A stretch of DNA of 64,000 nt from assembly GCA_019614645.1 (NCBI GenBank), contig JABWDB010000036.1:2290001-2354000 (forward strand), in the 5' to 3' direction. Position numbers and translations under genes: made by a program. The notes beneath the pieces are model-generated. The model was not told the DNA's origin. It was given only the letters and a program-made list of their open reading frames with translations, and searched no databases. This stretch comes from Stratiolaelaps scimitus (lineage: Eukaryota; Arthropoda; Arachnida; Mesostigmata; Laelapidae). How positions within the stretch are numbered: position 1 is the stretch's first letter; each line of letters starts with the position of its first letter. Below, piece by piece: positions 47,024 through 57,400 of the stretch.

Positions 47024-47195
47024 TTATTTAATTTGTTCCCCTCTTGTTGGCGTCGTCTCGAGCTGCATCGCGTAGTATGCCACCTCGTGTGGTATACCCC
47101 ATGCTCCCCGATCTGGAAATGGTCCCTGATAGGAGTAGTTCACGTCATAGTAATGCTTGGCCATGACACGCCGCCGCCGGGCCTGAGACGCCTTC
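47024..47195 (-). CDS. Candidate 3'-terminal coding exon, Tyr-rich C-terminus
   Basis: Read on the minus strand from an AG acceptor (47197-47196) to TAA at 47026-47024: 56 residues. It begins with a basic stretch (KASQARRRR), continues with a Tyr-rich stretch containing YYDVNYSYQGPFP and GIPHEVAYYAMQLE, and ends GEQIK. It enters in phase 2, which matches the exit phase of the next upstream candidate exon (47483-47877) across a 287-bp intron. The acceptor has only a weak pyrimidine tract. No family is recognised. The Tyr and Pro content would suit a cytoplasmic signalling tail, but that is inference. Confidence 0.4.
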
Positions 47196-47482
47196 CTTCT
47201 CCAATATGATGTTAATAGCCGGCAGGTCTTCATTGAAAATCGCGCATTTATGCTATATGGAATAAATGGAAAAAATGATCATTATCCTGACGAAATACAG
47301 GATGATGTTTTCTCGCTAAAAATGATCATGTACTAGTGGGAGATTCATGGAGAACAAGGCGGACCGAATCATGTATAATATGTTGGCTCGAGTGCGTCAC
47401 GTACCGTAAACGTGAACACTTCCATGTATTAATACATAAGGTTAGAGTCGTCACAGCGGTGGTCTGTGGCGGCTCCAGGTAC

Positions 47483-47877
47483 CTGGACAGTGGCGGCGGC
47501 GGCGACGGTGGCCCTGCCAGCGGTGGTGGTTGAAACACAAGTAGGATGGCCATTTTTCGTACGGCTCGCATACTTTCGAGTGGTCTGGTGGCTCCCTCAT
47601 TAAACCGGGTAATTGCCTGCGGGCCGTCTGGCGAAGGCCGATAGGAGGCCGCGAGAGTAGAGCGCTGCTGGGTCCGTTCAGGGGACGACGACCGAGTGAA
47701 GTGGTCATATCGGGGCCAATTTCGCTGAACGGGTGAACGGTCAGCGATAACCGTCAACGGTTCGGCCACACTGGCTGCCCGAGGTGAGCTCTCTCGCTCG
47801 TAGACCACAGACCTGTTATTGACGCTGTTGGCTTTGCTTGGGCTCATTGATTCGACGGGATCTTCTTGTCCATCCGT
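47483..47877 (-). CDS. Candidate internal exon encoding a Ser/Pro-rich disordered segment
   Basis: Minus-strand frame open for 131 codons between TACAG (AG at 47879-47878, after a TA-rich tract) and the donor CAG|GTACCT (GT at 47482-47481). The product is Ser/Pro/Arg-rich: it has SSPRAASVAEP, RSSSPERTQQRS and YRPSPDGPQAI, and ends in proline runs (FQPPPLAGPPSPPPPLS) that look like SH3- or EVH1-type ligand sequence. The exit phase (2) fits the next candidate exon. For the upstream exon (exit phase 1), either an AG at 47866-47865 is used, so that the exon starts at 47864, or an unseen small exon lies between. A start Met at 47847 is also possible. No known family recognised. Confidence 0.42.
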
Positions 47878-48324
47878 CTGTATATATATATATATAATAA
47901 TACGTGTATATATATAATCTGTTCGTGGAAGAGGCGAGGGGATTGTGCGGCTAATTAGACTCGAAAGGTGCCTGAAGTGTTAAGGATGTCACCAACAACA
48001 GGATCAACTGAAGCAATCCATTGTCCAGCAGGTGGATGTGGGAAATACGTAACCCGACGACCGGGTGGAACGGGGAAATTGTGGACGCGGAGGGTTTCGA
48101 CTTATTTTCTCTGATGGAAGGGTTTTCGCATCAAAGTAGTTCAACACCGCACTGTGTTTAATGCTGTCCCTCTAGAGCAGCATCCGTCCTATCGTCGGTC
48201 ACCACCATGGCAATCTCCTCTACGTAGAGGAGCTCCACTCACTTTTCTCTAGGCTTCATGGTACTTCACTTTGCCTGCAGTAGTCCTACGGCTGGCTGCG
48301 CTATCCTCCCTTGCTTCTACTAAC

Positions 48325-48471
48325 CTTCACTCTTTGGCGGCAGCGGTGGCGGCGGCGGGCAAGCCGGTCTAGCTGTTGTCGAAATGTGAAGCCAGACCGG
48401 AAGCACATTCATCGCGTCCCCCAATGAGACATGCTTGTTGAACCGGCCACTGAGATGAGAGCTATACTTAG
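48325..48471 (-). CDS. Candidate internal exon with poly-proline stretch
   Basis: 147 bases bounded by a good acceptor (CCATCTACAG, AG at 48473-48472) and a consensus-like donor GAAG|GTTAGT (GT at 48324-48323). Of the three frames only one is open from end to end, entering and leaving in phase 1 and giving 48 full codons: KYSSHLSGRF, then SLGDAMNVLPVWLHI, ending ARPACPPPPPLPPKSE. The Pro run resembles a profilin- or EVH1-binding motif. The matching symmetric phase and the second Pro-rich segment in the next exon downstream support one gene. Unrecognised protein. Confidence 0.4.
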
Positions 48472-48817
48472 CTGTAGATGGTTTCGGGAACATGAAGAAA
48501 GCCCTTTACCAAGCAAGGAAACTTCTTGTGGCGGGTCGCACTACTGAAACGGCATTGTTAAGTGCGCACGGCTGATCTCGCCTTTCCTGGTGACACTATG
48601 AAGTGACTAAAAACCTAGTCGTCCATGGAAGATCAAGGATTGAGTTCGTCGTGCTGTCTGCTCTGCCTGCTTCTGAAGTTCTCGGTGCGAAGGCGATGGC
48701 CTTCACGGTGCCATCATCTACCACAGTGCCGCCGAAATCATGACTGTGCCACGAGAGGAAAGAATAACTGAGCATGTGGATACGCTCTGTGAAGGGTGCT
48801 CTGGGCGACCCTCTCAC

Positions 48818-48871
48818 ACGGCGGCCAGCCGGAGATGCTGTGGATGGACCTTTCGTCGGCATGAGGCATTC
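48818..48871 (-). CDS. Candidate small internal or initial exon
   Basis: A 54-base frame on the minus strand from acceptor AAATATAG (AG at 48873-48872) to donor T|GTGAGA (GT at 48817-48816). It encodes 17 full codons (MPHADERSIHSISGWPP) and exits in phase 1, which joins in frame to the exon at 48325-48471. Its length is well within chance. It is listed because both splice sites and the phase fit the exon series. An overlapping frame of 88 codons (48596-48862) exists on the same strand and is an alternative. Confidence 0.25.
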
Positions 48872-49457
48872 CTATATTTCACGGCTTTTTGATGGCCTTA
48901 GGGACTATTGCTGTGTCTGAGGCAACGAAAGAAAATGCGGCCGGGTGGGGGGGGGGCGTACGCCTTGGGACGCAAACGCATTGCGAGGGGTTGCTGCATC
49001 AGTCCCCAGTCGTCAGCCTGTCAAACTCCACGAAGACGCTTCTCTGTTTTCCTTTAGCCCCCTATAGCGCTACTGTCCAACCGAACGACGCAATGAAGTA
49101 ATGCTAACCAAGTATGCCACCAAAGATATATGTATATATATATAATATGAGCAAGCATACAAATGTGCGTAAAACTAGATGCGCCACAAGGCGCACCCCT
49201 CGACCATTGGACGGATCGGTCTCGGTGGCTTCTACATTGTGTCTCGCAAGATAAGTTTCCGAAGGGAGGGGGTTCGTGAAGGGCGGGGCGGCGCGGGCCG
49301 GGCCGGGTGGGGGGGGGTCTCCTTTCTATCTTTCGTTTCCCATCGTTGGAGCGAAGCAGCGGAACGAAAGTACATTGCGCGCCTCCCGGGAGGAGGGAGA
49401 CAAGGCGACCGTCTCGACGCTGGCGCCGTTCAACATCTCAGCGGTCCACAACGTAAC

Positions 49458-49613
49458 CGGCAGCGGGATGAGATGGCTGTGGCATATTTTACATCCCTCT
49501 CTTCGAAGGGAGGACCGGCTGCTCGCGGCTCCGCTGGCTTTTTTTTGCGCCTGCGTTCGCCTGCGTCGCGGGGGATGCCAGCCACCGATGCGAGTTTGTC
49601 GCTGTTGACGTTT
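49458..49613 (-). CDS. Candidate internal exon behind a long CT-rich acceptor
   Basis: Minus-strand exon of 156 bases entering and leaving in phase 2, with 51 full codons. It is preceded by a very long pyrimidine tract made partly of a (CT)n microsatellite, ending CTCCCTAG (AG at 49615-49614), and followed by donor CCG|GTTACG. The product is basic and disordered: NVNSDKLASVAG, then GERRRKKKPAEP, then FEERDVKYATAISS. Its exit phase does not connect directly to 48818-48871, so either an exon is missing between them or it belongs to another transcript. A plus-strand ATG frame (49575-49633 followed by GTGAGA) is the competing reading. Confidence 0.3.
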
Positions 49614-50233
49614 CTAGGGAGACGGCCGAAAAGGTGAGAGTGAGCAGCGAGAAGAGAGTGAGAGAGAGAGAGAGAGATATAGTCATTGTGAACGAAAGAA
49701 GGGCAGTCGTCGGAAATGCTAGAAGAAAAGGACATTGACGCCTAGATAGCGACCGTGGCCGCGGCAGCAGAAAGCAAGAAGTTATTCAGAGAGAGAGGAG
49801 AGAGAGAGAGAGAGAAAGTCAAAGAGAAATACGCTGGAGGATCCTTTTGAATGAGAAGACCTGCTCCGCCGAGCTTCGTACACGGAGCGCTGCAGGCACA
49901 CGTTCATCCTATGAAGCCTAGAAGGTCCGAGTGGCGAGTGTTAGGAAGGGGGGGGGCGCAAAAAACGAGCATCAGGCCTTCGCGCGGTGCCGTTGTGCGC
50001 CGTGAGCCTGTCAGCTGTTTGCATTCTGTATGACTCAAGACGAAACGGCCTTCTCGTTGCATCGCGTCCCGGCTGCCTCTGCTGCCTGCTTGGTCCTTCT
50101 TCATGGTACATTCGGTATGGGACCAGGCGGCGTCTCGTCTCTTGCCTCGCCGACGCGGGACAGCAAGACTTTTTCAAAACTGATAACGCAGATGAGAACC
50201 CTGACGCCAACAACGTGGTAGGACGCAAGTGGG

Positions 50234-50237
<4 letters not shown>

Positions 50238-50283
<46 letters not shown>
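50238..50283. repeat. (CT)23 microsatellite
   Basis: The longest uninterrupted CT/GA tract in the window, about 46 bases. Confidence 0.98.
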
Positions 50284-50286
<3 letters not shown>

Positions 50287-51256
50287 CTCTTTTTGCAAGT
50301 ACCAAGGCCAACAAATGTGGGGCAATATTTCCTTGTCAGTAGAGACAGCGACCGCCGACAAGTGTCGCGCATTGCGTGCCTTCGTACTTCGTGCTGCGAC
50401 TCTTGAAGGCAGGACCATCGTCATCGCCATCATCATGACCGTCCTGCAGTGCCAACAATAACAAGTTGTAGTTTCGCCGGTTCTGATGCAGATTTCGGCA
50501 AGCAGAAACATACTTGATTGTAATGATGATTATTATTGTTATTATTATTATTGCTGTGTATAATATGAACGTTCGAAAGACTTTTTTTGACATTGTAAGA
50601 TGCAGGTGTACTTGTTTCGGATAGTTCAGTCGCGCCACACAGTCTGGGTCGTTCTAGGATAAATGCTTGGCCACTTGTAAAAACGTCTTTCATATTCATC
50701 GAGCTGGCTACTGAACATCTATCGTATTTTCGATAAAGGGATCGAAATTATGGCAAATAGCCGACTACAGTACTCGTATATATCCTGGATTAGAATTTTT
50801 CGCGGGTTTTTTTGTCTCCGATGCGGCATATTAGTGAAGTGACTCCCATAGATAGCCTTTAAGACGAGTGGCTGTCGTAGGCATCAGCAGTTACGGGTGA
50901 TTTGAGATGGGCGTAACATCATCTTTGGTTATCCCATACAGACTATAATACATTAGCTAGCAGTTTTTGGCTTTGTGTAGTTGTATGCCGGTCACACGAT
51001 CCCGAAGGCAATGAGTGATGAGGTGAGGATGGCAAACAACGCAAGGTGTGCTGTAAGTTATGGCAAGTCTAATAGGATCGTTGTGCCATTTTCGCTAGAA
51101 CTACCGTCGCGCACCTTCTTGATGAGCCCGATGGACTCTTCTAATGCCAACTCGTTGTAATGAGTCGAAAGAAGATATTTGCACTTGAAGTTTGCTCTGG
51201 CTTGATTCTTGCTCTCGGGAAGCCGAGACTGGAAAGAGTATAGACGATGCAGGAGG

Positions 51257-51439
51257 ATGACTTACTCGTGTCTCCCTGGATCTCCTGATGGAGAGTCAGG
51301 TCGTCGTTTCAAGGACGTTCCAAACAGGCACGGCTCCTTCCTGGACCTCCTTAGGGAGTCCTCGAGGCCTACGAATTGGCCTTTCCAAGAGGGGTATTCG
51401 CTGAAGCAGATTCTGCGGGAGTTCAGTTGGGAGTTGTAG
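51257..51439 (+). CDS. Unrecognised 60-codon frame
   Basis: ATG at 51257 to TAG at 51439. The product is polar and not repeat-derived: DGESGRRFKDVPNRHGSFLD and, near the end, GYSLKQILREFSWEL. The minus strand is also open over much of the interval (a 69-codon frame), so direction is uncertain. Listed for completeness at low confidence. Confidence 0.15.
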   Translation: MTYSCLPGSPDGESGRRFKDVPNRHGSFLDLLRESSRPTNWPFQEGYSLKQILREFSWEL

Positions 51440-53079
51440 TTACAGCTAACTCTTGTGGCAGTGAAATACACATTGAAGAAGGTCTCATGAAGTGGCGGGA
51501 TATGCTCATATATATATAAAATGTGAACTCAGGTATAGAGTCTCAGATACGTACCTGTGAGGATACACATATCCCAATACACAACCGACTGTATAATAGC
51601 AATAATGAATTTACACTTCTCATGAATGGGTCATGGGTGCCTTTTAGATTTGCATTTGCGTTTCAGGCACGCAAAAAAGTTGAGATTGTTCATTGAGAAG
51701 CAATGGCTAATATGTAACGATCCGTCTTTCGCAACAGCAGGGTTGTTATCAAATATGTGTTAGACAATACTTTCTGTCGCAGTGACCAAGTAGTCCGTCG
51801 CGTGAGCTGTGTCCCTTGGCTCCTCCTGGATATTCCTCCTTCCGTCGTTCGGGTAGGTGTCTACCGAAGCTGATAGCTGATCGGTGCTGATTGTGTGAAC
51901 ATCCACCTAAAGGAGAATTGTAGCAGGGCTTCTTCTTTAAGAGAGATTTTGCTTCCTGGTGAGGTTCTTCCATTCTATGCTCCTGTCCGATGCACAACCA
52001 CATTTCCCCTCTATTGGATCGCTGTTCGATGGAGAAAAAGGACACTAACATCATTGTTATTATTATCTTTACTCTCTTATATCGGCCTTGCCTTACCGTT
52101 CGGATAAAACTGCGGGATTCTAGGGACGGCTAGAGGTGGAGGCGCAGCTCGGGCTGTGCTAGCGGCGCCGCCTGCTTAAAAATAGCTGCCCACACGTGTA
52201 CCTTCAGGCCTCGCGTCGATTGCGGTATCGGTGGCACATGCTGTTCAACGCTGCTCTTGCAATGTTACCCCCGGTGTGTCCGCCTTCTCCCCGGCGTTGC
52301 CGCATATGGCAATGACACGAGACGATAAAGAAGAGGGACATTATTCGCCGCCAAGTCTGATACGGCTGCTATAGAATAAATCGATCGCGCTGCTTTGAGA
52401 CAGCCACTTGTGCCACCTCCTCGAAGTAAGCCCGAACACCAGTCTGCGCCGAGGTTCTACAACGCGAATGGAGATACTATTTGGAACTCGTAGGAGTTCC
52501 TCACGAAGTAATGATAATTTGCCATATTATAAATGGAACATTGTTCAATTGACGCAGTCTCGTAACATAGGAAGATTCGAGATTGAAGACAGGTACGCCA
52601 ATCGAATTCGAATCGACGTCAGTTGAACATAAACACCTGCTGATCGTGGGTAGTTATCTTAGATTGGTTCACTTCAATTCACGCAGGACTCGGGTTCGAT
52701 TATCGACCCCTTCTCCATATGTTGCTTATTTATAGCGCGTGAGGTGTTATCGGTAACCACGGTGTCAGTGGTAACTGCATCTAAGGAAATGCAAACAGTT
52801 ACCGCTGGCTTGGGCTGCGTGGCCACGCTGTTCCACACTTTCACAGTCTATATGCATAATGTTTGCCTGTCCAGTTTCACGGGTCAAATACACGGTGACT
52901 AGTATCTGTTCTGTGTGCGAACCTCTGCGTCTATCTTAATGAATGAAAGAGAAGACCCCGAAGCAAGCGTCCACACTCACGCGAGCACCCTCCCGTTAGA
53001 CGTCCTTATATATTGAGACGGTCGGCCGACCGACCGACCGACAAACCAACCGGCGTGCCATGGTATATTCTACACTGCA

Positions 53080-54700
53080 TTGCTGTACGCTATAGGAGAG
53101 ACGTGCGAAGAGGAGGAGATGGAGCCAGGGGTTGAGAGTGCTGCGCCGGGGGGGGGGGGGGTTGCCGCTGCGGAGATGGGCAGATTGGGCGTTGGGGGCG
53201 GCCACGACGAGGGTGAGGTGTGCCGACATAAAAACTTTGCTGTGCGGAGGAGGCATTCGACGTTGTCTGGCTTTGATTGGCCTGCTCTCCATAGGGCCAC
53301 CCTGTTTCGTCGGCAGCAAGCTGGGAAGCTAGCTACGTTTGGTTTGTCGACGGTAGGTCGACGGGCAGGCCGTTGTCGAGCAAAGGGACGCGGAGTCGAA
53401 GGGCCGGCGAGCGACGTTTCGAGCGCTGCCGGAATGGCGGCACGGGAGCCAGCAAACGGTAACAGAGGTGGTGGAACAGCAGCAGCAGCAGTAGCAGTTG
53501 CCTCGATTCGGCGGTGGCGGCGGCTGCTCTCCTCACTGGTCCTTTGGCTCGACCGCCCGTTTGCCTGCTTGCCTGCCGCCAAGCTTCCGCGAGGAGTCAG
53601 CTCGGGTCAACGTTGAACAGTTAATGAAATCCTCCGTTTTTACGCTCCTCGACACTCTATAGGAAGACGAGGTCGACGCCGAGCCCGGACCCGAACCGAG
53701 GGGCGAGGATCGGCTTCGGCGGCGGCGGCGGCGGTAGCTGCTGCGGTTGCAGCCGAAACACAGTAGTAGCAGCTGCAGCGAGTCTTCGCCCTCCTTCGTG
53801 CCACGAGCCCGAACTCCCCTCGCCCCGCCTCTCCGACTCGCTATCGTCGTTCCATACTCCAAACACATCCAGTAGCCTCTGAGAGCTCCCCCACTGTCCC
53901 GAGAATTGACCCCTGCCAGCCTCGTAACGTCAACGGCGCTCCTAACCCAGAGCGCATCGTTGGCAGCGGCGTTGGCCCACTTCTTATGTCGTCTCAGCAC
54001 GCGGACGCCTCCAGCCAGCCACTGTTCCAGCATGGATGTGCGCCGTTTGTCGTTTGCTGCGCCTCGACAATTGTACAGCTACAGCGGCCACCACTGTATC
54101 GCTGCCACCGTCGACGCTACCGCTGTTTCAACCGCCTTCTTCGTTGCCCCGACTACCAGCGGGATGCTGTCCGCCGGGCTGGCTTCGTCCGCCCGCTACT
54201 TGGCTCTCCCGTTCGTCCAAGCGGCGGTGGCGGCGGCGACGGCGGTGTTGTCGTCGTGTCTCTTCATTAAGCGGAAACGCGGCCGGAAGTCGAGGAATTA
54301 TTTGGCGCCTCGACGTCCGACGAACGTCGACCGGATACGAGGGGTGGACAACACAGGGCCGCAGTCAGTCGGGTCGCTCGGCCAGCCAAGCTGCCAGCCG
54401 CGCAGGCACGCTGGCAGGCAGAAAGGCTGGCTACGGCGGCAATGTCCACTGGCACTAACATCAGCGCATGAATAGAACAAGGGTAGGGCCAGGGCAGGAG
54501 AACCAGTAGGGGCACGAGTGCGAGAAGCAGGATATCGACCGGGGCGCTGCCTGCCTGCCTGACCGAGCGACCCGACCAAGCAGAGTCTGGGTTTCTGGGA
54601 TCTACCCATTGATGACAGTACTCCTCATCTGCTCCCTCGCTCACCAACTGAAGCCAACAAAGAGAATGCGCAGGAACAGAGACAGCAGAGGGCTAATAGG
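53080..54700. other. GC-rich block with multi-frame openness
   Basis: Frames of 100-190 codons overlap on both strands, with GGC/GCG repeats and a G14 run. Likely a composition effect or a CpG-rich 5' region. The frame at 54034-54475 is listed separately. Confidence 0.5.
54034..54475 (+). CDS. Unrecognised 146-codon frame with one hydrophobic segment
   Basis: The frame from ATG at 54034 lies in a GC-rich block. Third codon positions are mostly C or G and rarely A. The product has a Ser/Thr/Ala-rich first half, a hydrophobic Ala-rich segment (ALPFVQAAVAAATAVLSSCL) immediately followed by a basic stop-transfer-like cluster (KRKRGRKSR), then a polar Arg/Gln-rich tail. The arrangement would suit a single-pass membrane protein. 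Overlapping frames of over 100 codons exist on both strands here, and part of the Ala run comes from a (GCG)n repeat, so a chance frame is at least as likely. Confidence 0.17.
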
Positions 54701-57059
54701 GTAGTGGCTGGCGTATGGTTCGACAGCGACGACGACGCAGTAGTAGTAGTTGTAGTAGCAGTAATAGTAGCTGGAGTAGAAGTCAATAGGGATGTGGGAA
54801 CGGGACGGGGAGAGAAGGCCATTGCGATGATGGACTTTGTGGAAGAAGTGGCCAATATCGTCTCACTGCGTATACTGGCTGAGTGTCGCCTAGGATACGC
54901 GCGGGGGATACGCGCGCGCACATAACCACGGCATGAAACGATGGAATAGACCATTTCACACACACACACACACACACTCTAGACGCACGACGCTATAAGG
55001 GATTTGATCAAAGTGCTAGACGTGTTGGAGAAGCCGAGTCCTTTGGTTGAGAAAGACTTCATGATCTTACTGGCATGCGCTTCTATCACATGCTCCTTTA
55101 TTTTCCCTTTTCATTCGTATGAATTCAAAAACGGAGTCTACTTATTACCGTCTCTCCTCTCGTTGGCGGTTGACAATTCTCGAACGGGGCACTAGTGCGG
55201 ATACGACAAACGTCGAAAAGGAAAAAGATAATGGGGCTACATCACCAAAGAAAAATGATGGTGAAACCTTGTTCTAGGCACTCACAGTCTCGATCCAAAT
55301 CCCTGCAGTGATTGAGAGTATTGCGGAAAACAGTGTCACCCCCCCCGTCCGAACTCCGGGTACTCCCGGCTTCAATCCTTTCACGCCCAACTGTCGGGAA
55401 TCGTCGCGAGCGACGAGCGCACAACGGGTTGCTCTCTCTCTGCCGCCGCCACCGCTGGTGCTGCTCTGCTAAGAGGCATCGTCGGTAGCGTGTGAACCAA
55501 ACTGTCTTCGAAAAGGCCGCTCCCGCAGTTTCGAAGTCATGGCCCGTGAAATGCGTTAGTTCGCCTGCGTCTCCACCCCAGTGGTGGTCGACCGGCCGGT
55601 CGGTTTCCCTGTAATGTCAAAGACTGGTAGATGGCTGGGACTGTGTCTTGCTCGCCCGCGTCGAGGATACTGCCTTGTCCGAGCGGATAGAGGACATGGG
55701 GGATGTGGTATGCCCTGCTCATTCATTGATGGTTACAGGATAAGACAACCACGAGCGTCGACGCGGCCCCGCTGATTCGACCCAGCCACGAAGGACATGC
55801 CAGCGGGTTAGGAACAACGACGACGTTCTAATGGCGGCGGCGGCGGCATCGCCACCACCACCACAGACTACCCCTACGAAGGCTTGTCCCGTTGTAACAC
55901 TGCTGGCTCTACTGCCCCAGTGCCGCTCCTTTCTCGGTCTTCCTTCTCTTGTCGCGTTTCCGGTTCCGTAATTAGGGGCCGCTTCATTACGGACAAGCAG
56001 TGGGTGGGTTGGCAGGCGCGGCGCGCGCGTGTCAGCGAGGGCAAAGCAGCATAGACGGTGCATAGACGACCGACTGAGCGCTCGGCTCACAAGAGCAAGC
56101 GGACAAGCAGCCGAGCCCCTGCTCGACCACCGGACAGCAAGCAAGCGAGACAGAGGACAGCCGAGAGCCAAGCGCTCGAAGGAGCCTCTCTACACACTCC
56201 ACAAAGAGCGTGGGGGAAATGGAGAGAGAGAGAGAGAGACAGAGAGACCGCGCGCACAAGGCAGAGGATAGAGTAGAGACAACACTAAGGCAACACCAAT
56301 GGCAGGAGCAGGCTATACATGAGGGAGACGAGCGTCTAAGCGGACCACCGAGCGAGCCAAGGAGGAGGCACTTTTGTATCATACCCACGTCACCCCACAC
56401 TGGTACCGCCATCCGCTTCCCCAAGCGGTCTTGCCTCCCAGCAGCCGGTCGCAACCCCGTCTCCGCTGAGTCCGTCGGTCGGCCTTCTTTCTACGGCGCC
56501 CAGACGAAGTCCCCCTTATTCGTCCCTTTTATAATATCCTTATAGCCTCTCTCACTTTCGCTGTTCGGTGCCGCTGTCGGCTTGACTGCTCCGGCTTTCC
56601 TGGCTGCCTCTCGTTAAGATGAATATTCAACTACTACTAATCAGGGGGTGTGGGTGGTAGGTAGGTGCGCGCGCGGAAGGAATCACCACCACCGCGATCA
56701 TCGTCATGAGCGTTATCATCATCAGCAGCAGCAGCAACACTACCACCACCACCGTCAGTAAGACGGGCTGAGGTGCTGGCGTGGCGACGCTTGTTCAGGA
56801 CTGACTGAGGTACGAGGGACGGGACCGTGCTGTGGGCGGTTCTGTGGTCGCAAGCAGCGTGAATGAAATATGAGAGAGAGAGAGAGAGAGAGGCCGAGGG
56901 CTTCCAGCGACAGTGGAAACTCCGCCGCGGTGGTCGTACACAGACACAGACCGACTGAATCCACAGCAGATGTGAAAGCCAATAGTACATTAGACAATAG
57001 GAACATTTCCCAGACGGAATATGAGAACTTTGATTTTCTCAACAAATATATGAAAGATA

Positions 57060-57400
57060 GATCGGAATAATAGGGGTAAAAACCAAATGATGACCAAATA
57101 CGAGTGACTAAAAATAACTCGAACAAATGAATAGAACATGTGAATATTTAGTTATAATACTGGGAAAGTAATTAGCGAAAAATCGAGCATTGCAATACAG
57201 AAAATGGTTTATGAGGGTAGATATATGATTATAAAAGAAGGTAAATTTAATAATAAAAGAATATACTAAGGAATATATAACTTTTTTCAAAAAATAACTA
57301 AACACAGAGATAAACGAGTTAGTGATAACGTGTATTATGTCAAATGACAGAGCATTTGGGGTATTTTTTGTTATTTATTTTTTATAAGAGATTGGAAGGC
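57060..57400. other. AT-rich island
   Basis: About 340 bases visibly richer in A/T than either flank. The only notable frame is a minus-strand 65-codon hydrophobic run (57108-57305) that simply reflects the composition. No transposon ends or mitochondrial gene motifs were recognised. Confidence 0.6.

Larger units (their letters stand above)
49740..53079. other. Repeat-rich DNA, no recognised gene
   Basis: GA tracts at 49.8 kb, the (CT)23 tract at 50,238, ATT-type trinucleotide repeats at 50.52 kb and the weak frame at 51,257-51,439. Nothing else stands out. Confidence 0.5.

Noticed and set aside
48596..48862. 88-codon minus-strand frame
   Set aside because: It overlaps the small candidate exon 48818-48871 in another frame, and its phase does not join the next exon. 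The plus strand is also open here.
49575..49633. Plus-strand first exon (ATG, 19 codons, donor AAAAG|GTGAGA) below a GC-rich stretch
   Set aside because: The minus-strand exon over the same DNA has a longer open frame, a far stronger acceptor tract and a donor. The plus reading is kept only as an alternative.
57108..57305. Hydrophobic 65-codon frame that could suggest an inserted mitochondrial fragment
   Set aside because: No mitochondrial protein or RNA motif is recognisable; the Phe/Ile/Tyr content follows from AT-rich composition.
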